Below are positions 17,022 through 26,169 of a DNA stretch of 64,000 nucleotides, piece by piece (position 1 is the stretch's first letter; each line of letters opens with the position of its first letter). The notes under the pieces were generated by a model. That model worked only from the letters and a program-made list of their open reading frames with translations, did no database searches and was not told the DNA's origin. Source of the stretch: Chelatococcus sp. YT9 (lineage in GTDB: Bacteria > Pseudomonadota > Alphaproteobacteria > Rhizobiales > Beijerinckiaceae); assembly GCF_018398315.1 (NCBI RefSeq), contig NZ_JAHBRW010000002.1, forward strand, positions 542,637 to 606,636, in the 5' to 3' direction. Made by a program: the position numbers and the translations under genes.

Positions 17022-18668
17022 CTATTTGAGCGCGATGATCACGCCCTCGTTTGGCCTCAATAGGAGAGGTCCGATCACCGTGTCCAGGTCTCTGTCGAGA
17101 CCCGTCGAGAGAAGGAGAACTCCGCTGCCATTCCATTCGAGCAAGCGTGGTTCATCAATGAGGTTGAGTGCCACCATGATGGAAGCGTCGGCATCCACAC
17201 GCTCATAGGTGATGATGTCGTTACGACTACGACGTGGACGGAAGTCGCCTGCGATCAGAGTCGAATGCTCCTTGCGCAGCTTGATCAATGCGCGGTACAG
17301 CGCCAGCAGAGACAATGGATCTGCTTGGGCATCCTGGACGTTAGGGGCCCGGTCAGCGTCGCTCATCGGGAGCCACGGCTCTCCCGACGTAAAGCCTCCC
17401 GTCTCGCTGCAGTCCCAGCGCATCGGAGCTCGCTGCGGGTCGCGGTTGAGCCCGTGACCCGGAACGAGCTTTTCAAACGGATCCCGAATGCGATCTGACG
17501 GAATGTTAACCTGCTCAGCTCCAAGTTCGTCGCCGGCGAACAGAAACGGCGTCCCTCGCAAGGTCAACAGCAGAACCGCGAGGTTGCGCGCCTGGGCTTG
17601 TCCAATCTTACTCGCGATCCGCCTTTTATCATGACCGCCTATTACCCACGTTGGCCAAGCACCAGCTGGGATAGCGTTGAAATAGGCATCAATACTGGCT
17701 TGGAGAGATAAGGCATCCCATGGGCTATCCAGTAGCGCGAAATTCAGCGGAAGGTGAAGTCTTGGCCTCTCCCCGCCATAGAAGTGTCCGATCCGATCTG
17801 TCTTTCCTTGCACCTCCCCTGCCAGCACGCGCTCTTCAAAGGTATCGATGACGCTGCGAAGCTCCTCGATATATGTCATGGACTCAGGACGGTCGTCCGT
17901 GAAAACTCGCTTGAGGTGTTCAGGCGGCGGTGTGTTTTCATCCGCCGTGGGATTGGGTGGATCATCGCGCATCAACTCGTCTTCCGCCAGGACGGCAGAA
18001 GCGTCCATCCGAAAGCCATCGACGCCCCGCGCCATCCAAAATCGCAAGATGCCTGCCATTTCCTCGCGCACTTCCGGATTGCGCCAATTGAGATCCGGCT
18101 GTTGAACCAGAAATGCGTGGTAATAATATTGGTTGGTATTTGGCTCATATTGCCAGGCACTTCCGCCAAAACGGCTGGTCCAATTGTTCGGCGGACCTCC
18201 GTTCGGTGCGGGGTCTGCCCACACATACCAGTTCCGCTTGCAATTCTGTTTGGACGATCGACTTTCGACGAACCAAGGATGCTGATCCGACGTATGGTTG
18301 GGCACGAAGTCCAGAATGACGCGCATGCCGTGGCTATGAATATCGTCCACGAGGCGATCGAAGTCTTCCATGCTGCCGAACCGCGGATCGGTGTTGCGGA
18401 AATCGCTTATGTCATAACCGAGATCCAGCATTGGCGACCGGTAGATCGGCGTAAGCCAGATAGCGTCGACGCCGAGCCAGCGCAGATAGTCCAGGCGTCT
18501 ACGCAAGCCAGGCAGATCCCCGATACCGTCGCCATTGCTATCTTGAAAAGATATGGCCGCGATCTCATAGATGACAGCGCGCTGCCACCACGGCTGATCA
18601 GTTTGAGGCTCTGTTTTCGACGCACCAACGCTGGCGCTTCTCCCAATGTAGTCGATTTCTTGGCGCAC
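17022..18668 (-). CDS. GH13 alpha-glucosidase paralogue, stress-promoter driven
   Basis: A 548-residue GH13 enzyme, first gene of a two-gene operon. Motifs are WWQRAVIYEIAAISFQDSNG, DFVPNHTSDQH, nucleophile Asp222 in GFRMDASA, Glu285 in VLAGEVQG and Asp347 in IGGHDKRR (numbered from the start chosen here). The open frame runs to 18698, but the -10 of a perfect EcfG promoter overlaps that end. The GTG at 18668, with GGAG eight bases upstream, gives a normal leader of about 20 nt. The two paralogues differ in loops, so they may have distinct substrates. A role in compatible-solute or trehalose/maltose turnover under stress is inferred. Confidence 0.9.
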   Translation of the reverse strand: MRQEIDYIGRSASVGASKTEPQTDQPWWQRAVIYEIAAISFQDSNGDGIGDLPGLRRRLDYLRWLGVDAIWLTPIYRSPMLDLGYDISDFRNTDPRFGSMEDFDRLVDDIHSHGMRVILDFVPNHTSDQHPWFVESRSSKQNCKRNWYVWADPAPNGGPPNNWTSRFGGSAWQYEPNTNQYYYHAFLVQQPDLNWRNPEVREEMAGILRFWMARGVDGFRMDASAVLAEDELMRDDPPNPTADENTPPPEHLKRVFTDDRPESMTYIEELRSVIDTFEERVLAGEVQGKTDRIGHFYGGERPRLHLPLNFALLDSPWDALSLQASIDAYFNAIPAGAWPTWVIGGHDKRRIASKIGQAQARNLAVLLLTLRGTPFLFAGDELGAEQVNIPSDRIRDPFEKLVPGHGLNRDPQRAPMRWDCSETGGFTSGEPWLPMSDADRAPNVQDAQADPLSLLALYRALIKLRKEHSTLIAGDFRPRRSRNDIITYERVDADASIMVALNLIDEPRLLEWNGSGVLLLSTGLDRDLDTVIGPLLLRPNEGVIIALK

Positions 18669-18696
18669 ACGCGGGACTCCGCTCATCGTCCAAACC

Positions 18697-18721
18697 AACG
18701 TTCCATTACGTCGACGGTTCC
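18697..18721 (-). promoter_or_regulatory. EcfG stress promoter (perfect consensus)
   Basis: Minus strand: GGAAC (18717-18721), 16-base spacer, CGTT (18697-18700), exactly the consensus. It drives the two-gene GH13 operon with a predicted start of transcription near 18690. Confidence 0.7.
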
Positions 18722-19224
18722 GAAATCGGCGCGTTCAGCTCGGGATGGGGAGTTTTACCTCGTGGGCAAGGGTGGCGCTTGGCGAGGCGGCAGCGAAGGT
18801 CGACGTGCCTCGCAACGCCAAGCTCGCGTTCCAGGCCGTTTCTGCTCGATCTTGATCAACGCAGTAAAATGGAGGCCCCAAGGATAACGCTGCGCATAAG
18901 CCGCAACGCTTCATTCCGGCTTCTTCAGTCTTACCACATAACGCTAATGGCTGGCGGTGCCTCGAAGCAATGTTCGCCTGGATCCAAGCTCCCGCGGCCC
19001 AACGTAGGACCAAGCCTCCTCCGCCACGGAAAGCCTACGCTTCGTGTGTCGTTGCAATTCCTCAAATTCACCGCCATTCGGCAAACGCAGCTATGAAATT
19101 GTTCTGCCTTACCGGAATGAACCGGTCCAGTCAGGCCGCAGGCGCATCGCGCGCCGTTTAGGCCGAGGAAGGGGGAGTGAAAGGAACGCTCGCGCTAGGA
19201 GGCCACATTCGGACAGACGGGATT
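18722..19224. other. Intergenic region, no supported gene
   Basis: About 500 bp between the GH13 promoter and the kinase stop codon. A minus-strand frame starting MKRCGLCAALSLG at 18914 was considered, but it lacks a good ribosome-binding site. No repeat or RNA gene was recognised. Confidence 0.4.
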
Positions 19225-21045
19225 CTACGGTTCGCCATCCTCTGGCATCAGAGCGTCAATATGGCAAACGACGCCCGTCGGTTCGTAGGTAATTTCAACT
19301 TTGCCGCCGAGCTTGGACGTGAGCACACCTTCGATCATTCGGGATCCGAAGCCCCTCCGTGTGGGTGGCTCAACACGCGGCCCGCCGTATTCGCGCCAAG
19401 TTAGCAACAACCGACGCCGCGCATCGTCAAGAACCGTCCATTTGATCTGGACTCGGCCTGAGCTAACCGACAAGGCACCGTACTTGGCGGCATTTGTCGC
19501 AAGTTCATGAAGCGCCAAAGAAAACGCGAGCACGACCTCCGGTGATAACCGCAGCTCGGGTCCTTCGACGTCGAAGTTTTCCAAGACGAAAGGAGTGAGC
19601 ACATCAGCGATGAGCACTGACATTTCTGCTCCGCTCCAGCCCTCTGCCGTCAGAAGGTCGTGGGCACGCGCAAGGGAAAGAAGGCGAGATTCGAACAGAT
19701 CGCGCGCCGTCTTGCTTGTTCCGTCGCGAAAGGTCTGCATTGCGATGGCGCGAACCGTTGCCAGAACGTTCTTCACGCGATGCTGCAACTCGCCGTTGAG
19801 AACGCGTTGTATTTTCTCCGCCTCTTTGCGCGCGCTGATGTCGCGGGCAATCTTCGAGGCACCGACGATTTTGCCTGAAGCGTCGCGAACCGGGGAAACG
19901 GTCAAGGAGACGTCGACGATTGAGCCATCTTTGCGGAGACGTTTGGTCTCATAAGGCTCGACGCGCTCCCCGGCACGGATCCGCCGCAAAATCGCCCGCT
20001 CTTCGTCGGCCCGATCTTGTGGCAGGAGGATCGTGACCGGCTTTCCAATGACCTCCTCGGCGAGGAAGCCGTACAACTGCGTAGCGCCCTCGTTCCAGTC
20101 GGTGATTGTCGTATCGAGGTCGATACCAAGGATCGCATCGTGGGAAGAAGCCACGATCGCCGCAACGCGTCCTAACGTCGCCTCAGCCTGCTTCCGTTCG
20201 GTGATATCGACGACAGCACCGGGAAAACGGTCAGGAAGGCCCTCGGCATCGTAGAGGCATTCGCCACGGGCTTCGACCCAGCGGACCGAGCCGTCGCTAC
20301 CGAGAAGACGATATTCCTCAATGTATCGGGTGCCGGAGGTAATCGTCCGCTGGATTGCCGACCAAACTCGTTCGCGGTCGTCCGGGTGAATGACGTGCAG
20401 GTACTCTGACAGCTTGGCGCCGCCGTCGGCGCTCTTGGCAGGGACACCGAACATCGCCGCGAAGCGAAGATCGGAATACAAGATGTCGGTCTTGATGTGC
20501 CAGTCGAACGTCCCGAGCGTCCCCGAGGCCTCCAGCGCGAAGGCAAGGCGCTCCTGCGACTGCTGTAACGCCTGCTGAGCCAAAACCCGATCGGTGGTCT
20601 CGCTCACGATGCAGATGACACCACGCACCGTCCCCGCCTCATCGCGGATTGGCGAGTACGAAATGTCGAAGAACACGTTCTCGAGGAAGCCATGACGCTC
20701 GATTTGAAAAGGGCGATCTTTTGCAGAGACCGTCTCGCCCCCCTTCAGGACGCGTTGGAGTAGGGGCTCGAGATCGTTCCAGAGCTCAGCCCAATGCTCT
20801 CGTGCAGGTCTGCCCAAGGCCGAGGGATGCTTGTTGCCGATCGTCGGTGCATAAGCGTCGTTGTAGACGGCAATGAAATCCTCGCCGAGGAACAAGACGA
20901 TTTGAGACGCCGAAGGCAGCATCAGATCGACAGCAAAACTGAGACACCTCGGCCATGTAGCCCTCGGGCCCAAACTGGTGCTGGCCCAGTCATAGGAGGC
21001 GATAAGTTCCGCAGTCGTTACGCCGCTCCACGCACTTACATCCAC
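19225..21045 (-). CDS. Multi-PAS HWE-family sensor histidine kinase
   Basis: A 606-residue soluble kinase with no transmembrane helix. It has three PAS-type sensor domains: about residues 30-155, 160-285 (ending AVVDITERKQAEATL) and 290-410 (ASSHDAILGIDLDTTITDWN through SKIARDISARKEAEK). A kinase core follows with the phosphoacceptor His in LNGELQHRVKNVLATVRAIA (about residue 424) and an ATP-binding region with ALHELATNAAKYGAL and RRGFGSRMIEG. This architecture is typical of alphaproteobacterial HWE/HisKA_2 kinases that feed single-domain or PhyR-type regulators. Stimulus may be redox or light, but no flavin-binding NCRFLQ motif is seen, so the ligand is unknown. No clear ribosome-binding site was noted for the ATG at 21045. 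Confidence 0.92.
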   Translation of the reverse strand: MDVSAWSGVTTAELIASYDWASTSLGPRATWPRCLSFAVDLMLPSASQIVLFLGEDFIAVYNDAYAPTIGNKHPSALGRPAREHWAELWNDLEPLLQRVLKGGETVSAKDRPFQIERHGFLENVFFDISYSPIRDEAGTVRGVICIVSETTDRVLAQQALQQSQERLAFALEASGTLGTFDWHIKTDILYSDLRFAAMFGVPAKSADGGAKLSEYLHVIHPDDRERVWSAIQRTITSGTRYIEEYRLLGSDGSVRWVEARGECLYDAEGLPDRFPGAVVDITERKQAEATLGRVAAIVASSHDAILGIDLDTTITDWNEGATQLYGFLAEEVIGKPVTILLPQDRADEERAILRRIRAGERVEPYETKRLRKDGSIVDVSLTVSPVRDASGKIVGASKIARDISARKEAEKIQRVLNGELQHRVKNVLATVRAIAMQTFRDGTSKTARDLFESRLLSLARAHDLLTAEGWSGAEMSVLIADVLTPFVLENFDVEGPELRLSPEVVLAFSLALHELATNAAKYGALSVSSGRVQIKWTVLDDARRRLLLTWREYGGPRVEPPTRRGFGSRMIEGVLTSKLGGKVEITYEPTGVVCHIDALMPEDGEP

Positions 21046-21248
21046 TCGGTTTAACTCACGCTTGAGGTCGCGCTGTCACACGCTGCTGCTGTGATGACCA
21101 TACAGGAGAGCAGCCGGACTGCCATCCCCTTCTCAAGCTCCGTGGAATCAATCGTGAACGGAACCGATCCCCTCCGGACGCGCAAGGTTTCGCTCGCAGG
21201 CGCTTTAGGGCGCGGCAGATGAGATCTGCAGCCGCGCCAGCCTACCCG

Positions 21249-21575
21249 TCATTGGTGAGGTCCGAGCCATGGTTCGGGGGATACCTCGGCTGTTCTGACG
21301 CTTCCGCTGCGCGAAAGATCAGAACCGACGGATTGACCTCCCGCCCGCGCAGGCGCCGAAATCCCACGAAGCCTTTTGGTCATCGCGGACGTTAACGGTT
21401 GAACAGGACGATTGGAACTCTCCGCCAGCCACCACCGCGTTTCCCGACCGAGGACAGGCCTCGGAGTGATTGCCGCACAGGCAGGGCATATGCAAAATCG
21501 ACCGAGCGGCTCAACGGCCACTTCCGAACAGACGTGGCCGCATACCTGGCAATTGAATCTCAGTTCATGCATCAT
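21249..21575 (-). CDS. Small zinc-ribbon-like protein
   Basis: A 108-residue protein beginning MMHELRFNCQVCGH. It has two Cys pairs (CQVC near residue 9 and CICPAC near residue 28), which fit a rubredoxin/zinc-ribbon metal site. The start is set by CGGAGGAGCCGTT immediately upstream, which is a strong ribosome-binding site. The second half (after about residue 60) is Arg/Ser/Pro-rich and of unnatural composition, so the original protein may have been shorter and the tail read-through sequence. Function unknown. Confidence 0.5.
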   Translation of the reverse strand: MMHELRFNCQVCGHVCSEVAVEPLGRFCICPACAAITPRPVLGRETRWWLAESSNRPVQPLTSAMTKRLRGISAPARAGGQSVGSDLSRSGSVRTAEVSPEPWLGPHQ

Positions 21576-21858
21576 AACGGCTCCTCCGCACAGGGCAAAA
21601 TGCGCAAGAACAGTCTGAGCGCATTGTACCGGATCTTGACCGCACCGTCGATGACGCATGATGAGAACGCCGAAGTCACGAGCCGCGGACATTCTATTCA
21701 GCTTGAACTGAGCAGGCCGGGCCCGTATGCCTTGGACCGTGCCGGCCCCAGCCTGGTCAACACAGGCGCCTGGTGAGGCTCACCGGAGGAAAAACGGCAT
21801 CGGTGCCAAGGAGCTGCCGAAGTGCCCACAGTCGCCTGTGTGGTTACACTACCGTGGC

Positions 21859-22161
21859 TCAAGACTTAGCTTTGGGATCGAGAACATCGCGAAGCACGTC
21901 CCCTACTACGTTGAGCGCTAACACCGCGAGGAAGATTGCGACCCCGGGGAAAAAGCTGATCCACCACTCGCTGAGATAGCTCATACCGGTGGCGATCATA
22001 ATGCCCCAGCTCAGGTTCGGCGGCTGCACGCCAAGACCGAGAAAGCTCAAAGCCGCTTCGGTGATAAGGGCATGCGAGGCGGACACAGAGGCGAAGACGA
22101 TGACGCTGCTGGCGACATTGGGCCAGACATGCATGACGAGAATACGCGCATCGCCATAACG
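21859..22161 (-). pseudogene. 5'-truncated DppC/OppC-type ABC permease remnant
   Basis: Translation of this strand gives the intact C-terminal third of a dipeptide/nickel-type ABC permease. It starts near GDARILVMHVWPN, then SFLGLGVQPPNLSWGIMIA (the conserved cytoplasmic coupling loop region), a last helix, and the terminal NVVGDVLRDVLDPKAKS. The N-terminal two-thirds of the permease, including the start, are missing. Upstream of about 22161 the frame continues into unrelated sequence that encodes a different protein on the other strand. The gene is therefore dead. Confidence 0.8.
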
Positions 22162-22332
22162 GACGCTCCTCTGGAGCAGCATCGGGCTCTGGCTGGGGCC
22201 ATTGAGGCTCGCGATGTGGAAACCGGTGTAGAGCTCATGAAATCTCACATTGGTCACGTCGAGAGATACTCTCAAGCCTTCATCCAAGTGAAGGGCGACG
22301 CCATCCGATATCCGAGTGGCGAGAAGTCGTGA
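22162..22332 (+). pseudogene. 5'-truncated GntR/FCD regulator remnant
   Basis: The plus strand encodes APLEQHRALAGAIEARDVE then TGVELMKSHIGHVERYSQAF and a short tail to a stop at 22332. This matches the last helices of the FCD ligand-binding domain of GntR-family regulators (the pattern H-x-A-I-x-x-A-I-x-x-R-D and M-x-x-H-I). The DNA-binding domain and most of the FCD domain are absent. The left edge abuts the truncated permease, back to back. Confidence 0.65.
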
Positions 22333-22714
22333 CGCGGGCACGTTGGACGTGCTGCAAGAACCCAGTGCCCTCGTGGGAATGAGGACAGCTTAATTTCTTA
22401 TGCGCGCACCCAGCCCGCCAGCTCCAGATGAGCGGGAATGAATGCCGCAGGCTCACTTGCTAACCGATCGCCAGCGCGCTGCCGATGCCAGCGGCCGACA
22501 AACGTGGACGCCCGCCTCTCCCGGAGCAGGTCAGCGCAACAAGGCAGCGATGCGGCACGCGATCCGACCGTCGGTCGCGCGCGGTTCTCGTCTTCCTGAA
22601 ACACAGCCCTCGTGTCGATAGGTCGACGCGGGCTGGGCTCGTTCGAGCTCGTAAGACCCGCATCAGCCAGTCCTCATCGACTGGCGACGGCGTGGGACCA
22701 TCGACAATCGCGCG
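22333..22714. other. Intergenic region, no gene seen
   Basis: About 380 bp of GC-rich sequence after the regulator remnant and before the L,D-transpeptidase stop. Open frames here are Arg/Ser/Pro-rich chance frames. It may be decayed DNA from the same deleted locus. Confidence 0.35.
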
Positions 22715-23380
22715 CTAGAGCACCACCACCTTCGCCCCGGTCGGCACGCGTCGATAGAGGTCGATCACGTCCTGATTCATCATGCGGATGCATCCCGAGG
22801 AGACGGCCTGGCCGATTGTCTCCGGCTCATTGGTGCCGTGGATCCGAAACAGGGTGTCCCGGCCGTCCTTGTAAAGGTAGAGTGCGCGGGCGCCGAGCGG
22901 GTTGTCAGCGCCGCCCTCCATACCTTTGGCCCATTGCGCATACCGTTCGGGCTCGCGCCGGATCATATTCGGAGTGGGTGTCCATCGTGGCCATTCGCGC
23001 TTCGCGCCCACAGCCGCCGAGCCGCTGAACTCCAGCCCTTCCCGTCCGACGCCGACGCCGTAACGCAGGGCCTTGCCCCCTTCCTTAACGAGATAGACGA
23101 AGCGGTTCCGCGTATCCACGACCAGGGTGCCGGGCTGTTCGTGCGTGCGATAATCGACGAGCTGCCGGACATTCTCTGGCCTGGTCCGGGCGGGATCGCG
23201 CGGCGGAACGGGGAATTTCTCGCCACTGTAGGCGTCGGCATCCTCCATCGGAATGCCGGGCCGTTGCGCGGGCGCCAGTTGCGGCGCGGTCGTGACGCAG
23301 CCGGCAAGCAGGAGGCTCACGGCAAGCGATGACAGGGCTGGACTTCTGGCGAGCCAAAGCAAGGGGATCTGCGGTAGCAT
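22715..23380 (-). CDS. L,D-transpeptidase (YkuD domain) lipoprotein
   Basis: A 221-residue predicted lipoprotein. The signal ends in a lipobox LLLAGCVT (Cys about residue 28). The YkuD catalytic domain follows: TLVVDTRNRFVYLVKEGGK, then HGTNEPETIGQAVSSGCIRM, containing the active-site His and Cys, ending in a Val-Val-Leu. Such enzymes make 3-3 peptidoglycan crosslinks or attach proteins to peptidoglycan in the periplasm. It lies 63 bp downstream of dsbD on the same strand. Its catalytic Cys must be kept reduced in the oxidising periplasm, so the pairing with DsbD may be functional (inference). Confidence 0.92.
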   Translation of the reverse strand: MLPQIPLLWLARSPALSSLAVSLLLAGCVTTAPQLAPAQRPGIPMEDADAYSGEKFPVPPRDPARTRPENVRQLVDYRTHEQPGTLVVDTRNRFVYLVKEGGKALRYGVGVGREGLEFSGSAAVGAKREWPRWTPTPNMIRREPERYAQWAKGMEGGADNPLGARALYLYKDGRDTLFRIHGTNEPETIGQAVSSGCIRMMNQDVIDLYRRVPTGAKVVVL

Positions 23381-23443
23381 GGGGATCAGTCAATCGGGGT
23401 TACGAGGACGGGAAGTTAGGCAGCGTGCATCGGGACGCGGAGG

Positions 23444-25336
23444 TCATCGCGCGGTTTCGGCCTTCGCCGCGGCGGCTTGAAGGGTGGCTGTGGTGATCTC
23501 CCCGATGAGCCGCGTTCCCGCGGCCTCCCGACCCTCAGGATCGGTGAAGATCATCGTAGGCGGGCCGACGACCTGAAGCGCCTGCATCATGTCCTGCTGC
23601 GCGGCCGTATTGTCCGTGACGTCTAGCTTGATCAGATTGAAGCGGGCGAGTTGCGTGCGGATGCCGGGATCGCGCAACGCGCCGCGATCGATAACGGCGC
23701 AGGTGATGCACCAGTCGGCGGTGACATAGACGAGGCTTGGCTTGCCATCATTCGCCGCCATATGCTCCCGTAGTTCATCCGGGCGGGCCGCGGTGTCGAA
23801 GGCAAGTGCGGTGCGTTCAGGCGTGTCGCCCCCATTGCGCTGGGTCATGAGCCTGTCGAGCGGGCGTAGCGGATCGCCCGCACCGCTCGCGGCGCCGATC
23901 GCCAGCAAGATGCCATAGAGCGCGGCCGCGAGGCCGGTCGTCTTGCCCGCCCGGCGGCGGCCGCTCGCATCGGCGCCGAGCGTGTCGAAGGCGCCGAGCC
24001 AAGCGGCGAGCCCGAGCGCAAGCAGGGCCCAGAGCGCCAGCGTCGCCTCGGCCGGAACAAGCCGGGATGCCATCCAGATGGCGGTGGCGAGAAAGACGAA
24101 GCCGAAGGCCTGTCGGACGGTGTTCATCCATGCCCCGGCGCGCGGCAAGGCGCTCTGGCCGAGCGTTCCGAACAGGATAAGCGGGATGCCTTTACCGATG
24201 CCGAGCGCGAAGAGCGCGGCGGCGCCGAGGACGACGTCACCGCTCTGGGCGATATAGATGAGGGCGCCGGCGAGGGGCGCGGTGACGCAGGGACCGACGA
24301 TCAGGGCGGAGGTGAAGCCGAGAGCGGCGGTCGAGGCAAGCGATCCACGCTTGCCGGTGCCGGCGCGGCTGAGCGCATTGATCCACGCCGACGGCAGCTG
24401 CAGCGCGAAAAGATCGAACATCGAGAGCGCGAGGACGACGAAAAGCCCCGCGACGATGCCGACGGCGACGGGCGATTGCAGCGCCATCTGCAGGTTCTGA
24501 CCGGACCATGCGGCGGCGATCCCCAGGAGGCCGAAGGCCGCCGCCATCGCGACGACATAGACAGCCGACAGGGATAGTCCCTGCCGCCATGTCGCCGCCT
24601 CGTCCTGCCGGGCGATGGCCCCGGCGAGGATCGGATACATCGGGAAGACGCAGGGCGTGAAGGCGAGTGCCATCCCGAACAGGAGGAAACTCGCCAGCAC
24701 CATGAGGGCGCCGCCGTCGCCAAGGAGAGAGGCGACCATGCCACTGGTGTCGCCGGAGAGGGAAATGCCACTCCGCGCTGCTGCGCGCGATGCCGCGGGG
24801 GCGGTCCACGCACCTGCCAAGGGGGCGGTGTTTGCAAGCGGTGTCGCGTCAGCGGTGCTCGTGGCCGCCGGCCGCGCCGGGCCGCTGATCGCAAGTGTCG
24901 CCGGATCGATGTTGCGGGTCGCAGGCGGATAGCAGATGCCGCCGTCCTGGCAACCCTGGTATGTCACCGCAATGGCATCCGGGGCTGTCGCGGCTGGCGG
25001 CCGCAACAGGATGGCGACCCTCGTCTCGAAGATGTCAGTGACGCCGAAAGTCGGGTCTTCCTTGGATTGGCTCTCGCCGAGAATCGCCTGCGGCTGCAGC
25101 TCCGTATCGCCCGTCTTGAAGTCGAATTGGTCGCGATAGAGATAGTAGCCCTTGGCGATCGACCAGGTGAGGCGCAGCCCGCCATCGGCTTCGCGGGACG
25201 CCGACAGCCGGAAGGCCTGGTCGGCCGGGAGCGGGCGGGCTCCTACCGGGCCGTTCTGCGCCGATGCCGGAGCCATCATGGCATGGGCCAGCGCCAGGGC
25301 GGCAACGAGAACGGACAAGAGGGCTCTTGCGATCAC
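23444..25336 (-). CDS. dsbD: Protein-disulfide reductase DsbD
   Basis: A 630-residue three-domain DsbD. A signal peptide (ending APASAQ) leads to the periplasmic alpha domain (about residues 30-155), whose redox pair lies in CQDGGICYPP. The transmembrane beta domain has Cys in FTPCVFPMYPI and in GPCVTAPLAGAL, within eight predicted helices (about residues 205-475). The C-terminal thioredoxin-like gamma domain carries ADWCITCAVI (about residue 545). It passes electrons from cytoplasmic thioredoxin to periplasmic thiol proteins. The start is GTG at 25336, after AGGAACCCGCTT. A CTTAAG-N5-CTTAAG box lies 57 bp upstream. Confidence 0.95.
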   Translation of the reverse strand: MIARALLSVLVAALALAHAMMAPASAQNGPVGARPLPADQAFRLSASREADGGLRLTWSIAKGYYLYRDQFDFKTGDTELQPQAILGESQSKEDPTFGVTDIFETRVAILLRPPAATAPDAIAVTYQGCQDGGICYPPATRNIDPATLAISGPARPAATSTADATPLANTAPLAGAWTAPAASRAAARSGISLSGDTSGMVASLLGDGGALMVLASFLLFGMALAFTPCVFPMYPILAGAIARQDEAATWRQGLSLSAVYVVAMAAAFGLLGIAAAWSGQNLQMALQSPVAVGIVAGLFVVLALSMFDLFALQLPSAWINALSRAGTGKRGSLASTAALGFTSALIVGPCVTAPLAGALIYIAQSGDVVLGAAALFALGIGKGIPLILFGTLGQSALPRAGAWMNTVRQAFGFVFLATAIWMASRLVPAEATLALWALLALGLAAWLGAFDTLGADASGRRRAGKTTGLAAALYGILLAIGAASGAGDPLRPLDRLMTQRNGGDTPERTALAFDTAARPDELREHMAANDGKPSLVYVTADWCITCAVIDRGALRDPGIRTQLARFNLIKLDVTDNTAAQQDMMQALQVVGPPTMIFTDPEGREAAGTRLIGEITTATLQAAAAKAETAR

Positions 25337-25393
25337 AAGCGGGTTCCTATGGCGGGCAGCACGGACAAGGGAGGCGAGCGATCGGCCGCGCAG

Positions 25394-25410
25394 CTTAAGG
25401 CAGGCTTAAG
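25394..25410. promoter_or_regulatory. PmrA-box-like operator upstream of dsbD
   Basis: CTTAAG (25394-25399), GCAGG, CTTAAG (25405-25410). This is exactly the hexamer-N5-hexamer architecture of the PmrA box (CTTAAG-N5-CTTAAG). It lies 57 bp upstream of dsbD. Nearly the same 17-bp sequence occurs at 26170-26186, next to a PmrA/QseB-type regulator gene. Confidence 0.7.
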
Positions 25411-25461
25411 CCCCAAGGCCCGGGCGGCAGGGAGGCGCATCAGCGCGCCTGTTTGGCTTGG

Positions 25462-26097
25462 CTAACGTGGCTCGGCCCGATGGGCGCGGGCATCCTTGAT
25501 GACCTGCTTGAAGCCCTGGGCATCGAGCGTCGATGTGCGGAAGGGCCCAACGAGGAATGTCGGGGTGCCGGTGAGGTCGAGGGCATCGCCCTGCGCCATG
25601 TTGCGCTTGATCAGCGCATCGATTTCGCCGGCGCGGGCAGCCATGTCGGCATCGAGCCGGGACATGTCGATGCCTGCGGCTTGCAGGGCCTTGCTCATGG
25701 CGTCCCTGGAGACATTGCTCCCGGGGATACTCATGAGCGCGTGATGGGCGGCCTCATATTTGCCCTGGAAATTTGCGGCGATGGCCAAGGTCGCGCCGTC
25801 GATCGACGTCGGCCGGATAACCGGCCAGTCCTTGTAGACGAGCCGGATCCGCCCGTCTTCCTTGACGATGCGATCGAGGATCGGCGCGGTTTTCTTGCAA
25901 TAGGGACAGTTGTAGTCGAGATAGGCGACGATCGTCAGATCGCCCTTGGGATTGCCACCGACAGGGACGGCGGGATCGTTGAGGATCATCTCCCTCGTGA
26001 CCTCGCTGTCCTGGCCGCGCGCGCCATGGCCGAGGAGCGCGCTGGCAAGGGGGACGGCGCTCACGGCGAGAAGGGTGCGGCGGGAGAATGCGGGCAT
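25462..26097 (-). CDS. DsbA-family thiol-disulfide oxidoreductase (Tat-type signal)
   Basis: A 211-residue periplasmic thioredoxin-fold protein. The N-terminus MPAFSRRTLLAVSAVPLASA contains SRRTLL, a twin-arginine-type signal. The active site is CPYC in LDYNCPYCKKTAP (about residue 75), followed by the DsbA helical insert and the cis-Pro loop in TGTPTFLVG (about residue 182). It resembles ScsC/Com1-type proteins, which may act as isomerases or copper-stress proteins rather than as classical DsbA. The start at 26097 is set by CCAGGAGATCCAAA; the longer frame to 26169 overlaps the operator. It is next to dsbD, its likely electron donor. Confidence 0.9.
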   Translation of the reverse strand: MPAFSRRTLLAVSAVPLASALLGHGARGQDSEVTREMILNDPAVPVGGNPKGDLTIVAYLDYNCPYCKKTAPILDRIVKEDGRIRLVYKDWPVIRPTSIDGATLAIAANFQGKYEAAHHALMSIPGSNVSRDAMSKALQAAGIDMSRLDADMAARAGEIDALIKRNMAQGDALDLTGTPTFLVGPFRTSTLDAQGFKQVIKDARAHRAEPR

Positions 26098-26169
26098 TTT
26101 GGATCTCCTGGTCTCAGCTTCGGTCGGCTGGGCGACGCGTGTAGGCAGGACGTGATCCATGACCGCCAC

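Noticed and set aside
17754..18887. A 377-codon plus-strand frame across the GH13 gene
   Set aside because: It is antisense to a GH13 gene with a full catalytic triad, and has no motif or ribosome-binding site.
18735..18914. Minus-strand frame MKRCGLCAALSLG as a small exported protein
   Set aside because: No ribosome-binding site, no family resemblance, and low-complexity tail.
23817..24894. Long open frames on alternative frames inside dsbD
   Set aside because: They are Arg/Pro/Ser-rich shadow frames of a high-GC gene. DsbD has complete motifs in its own frame.
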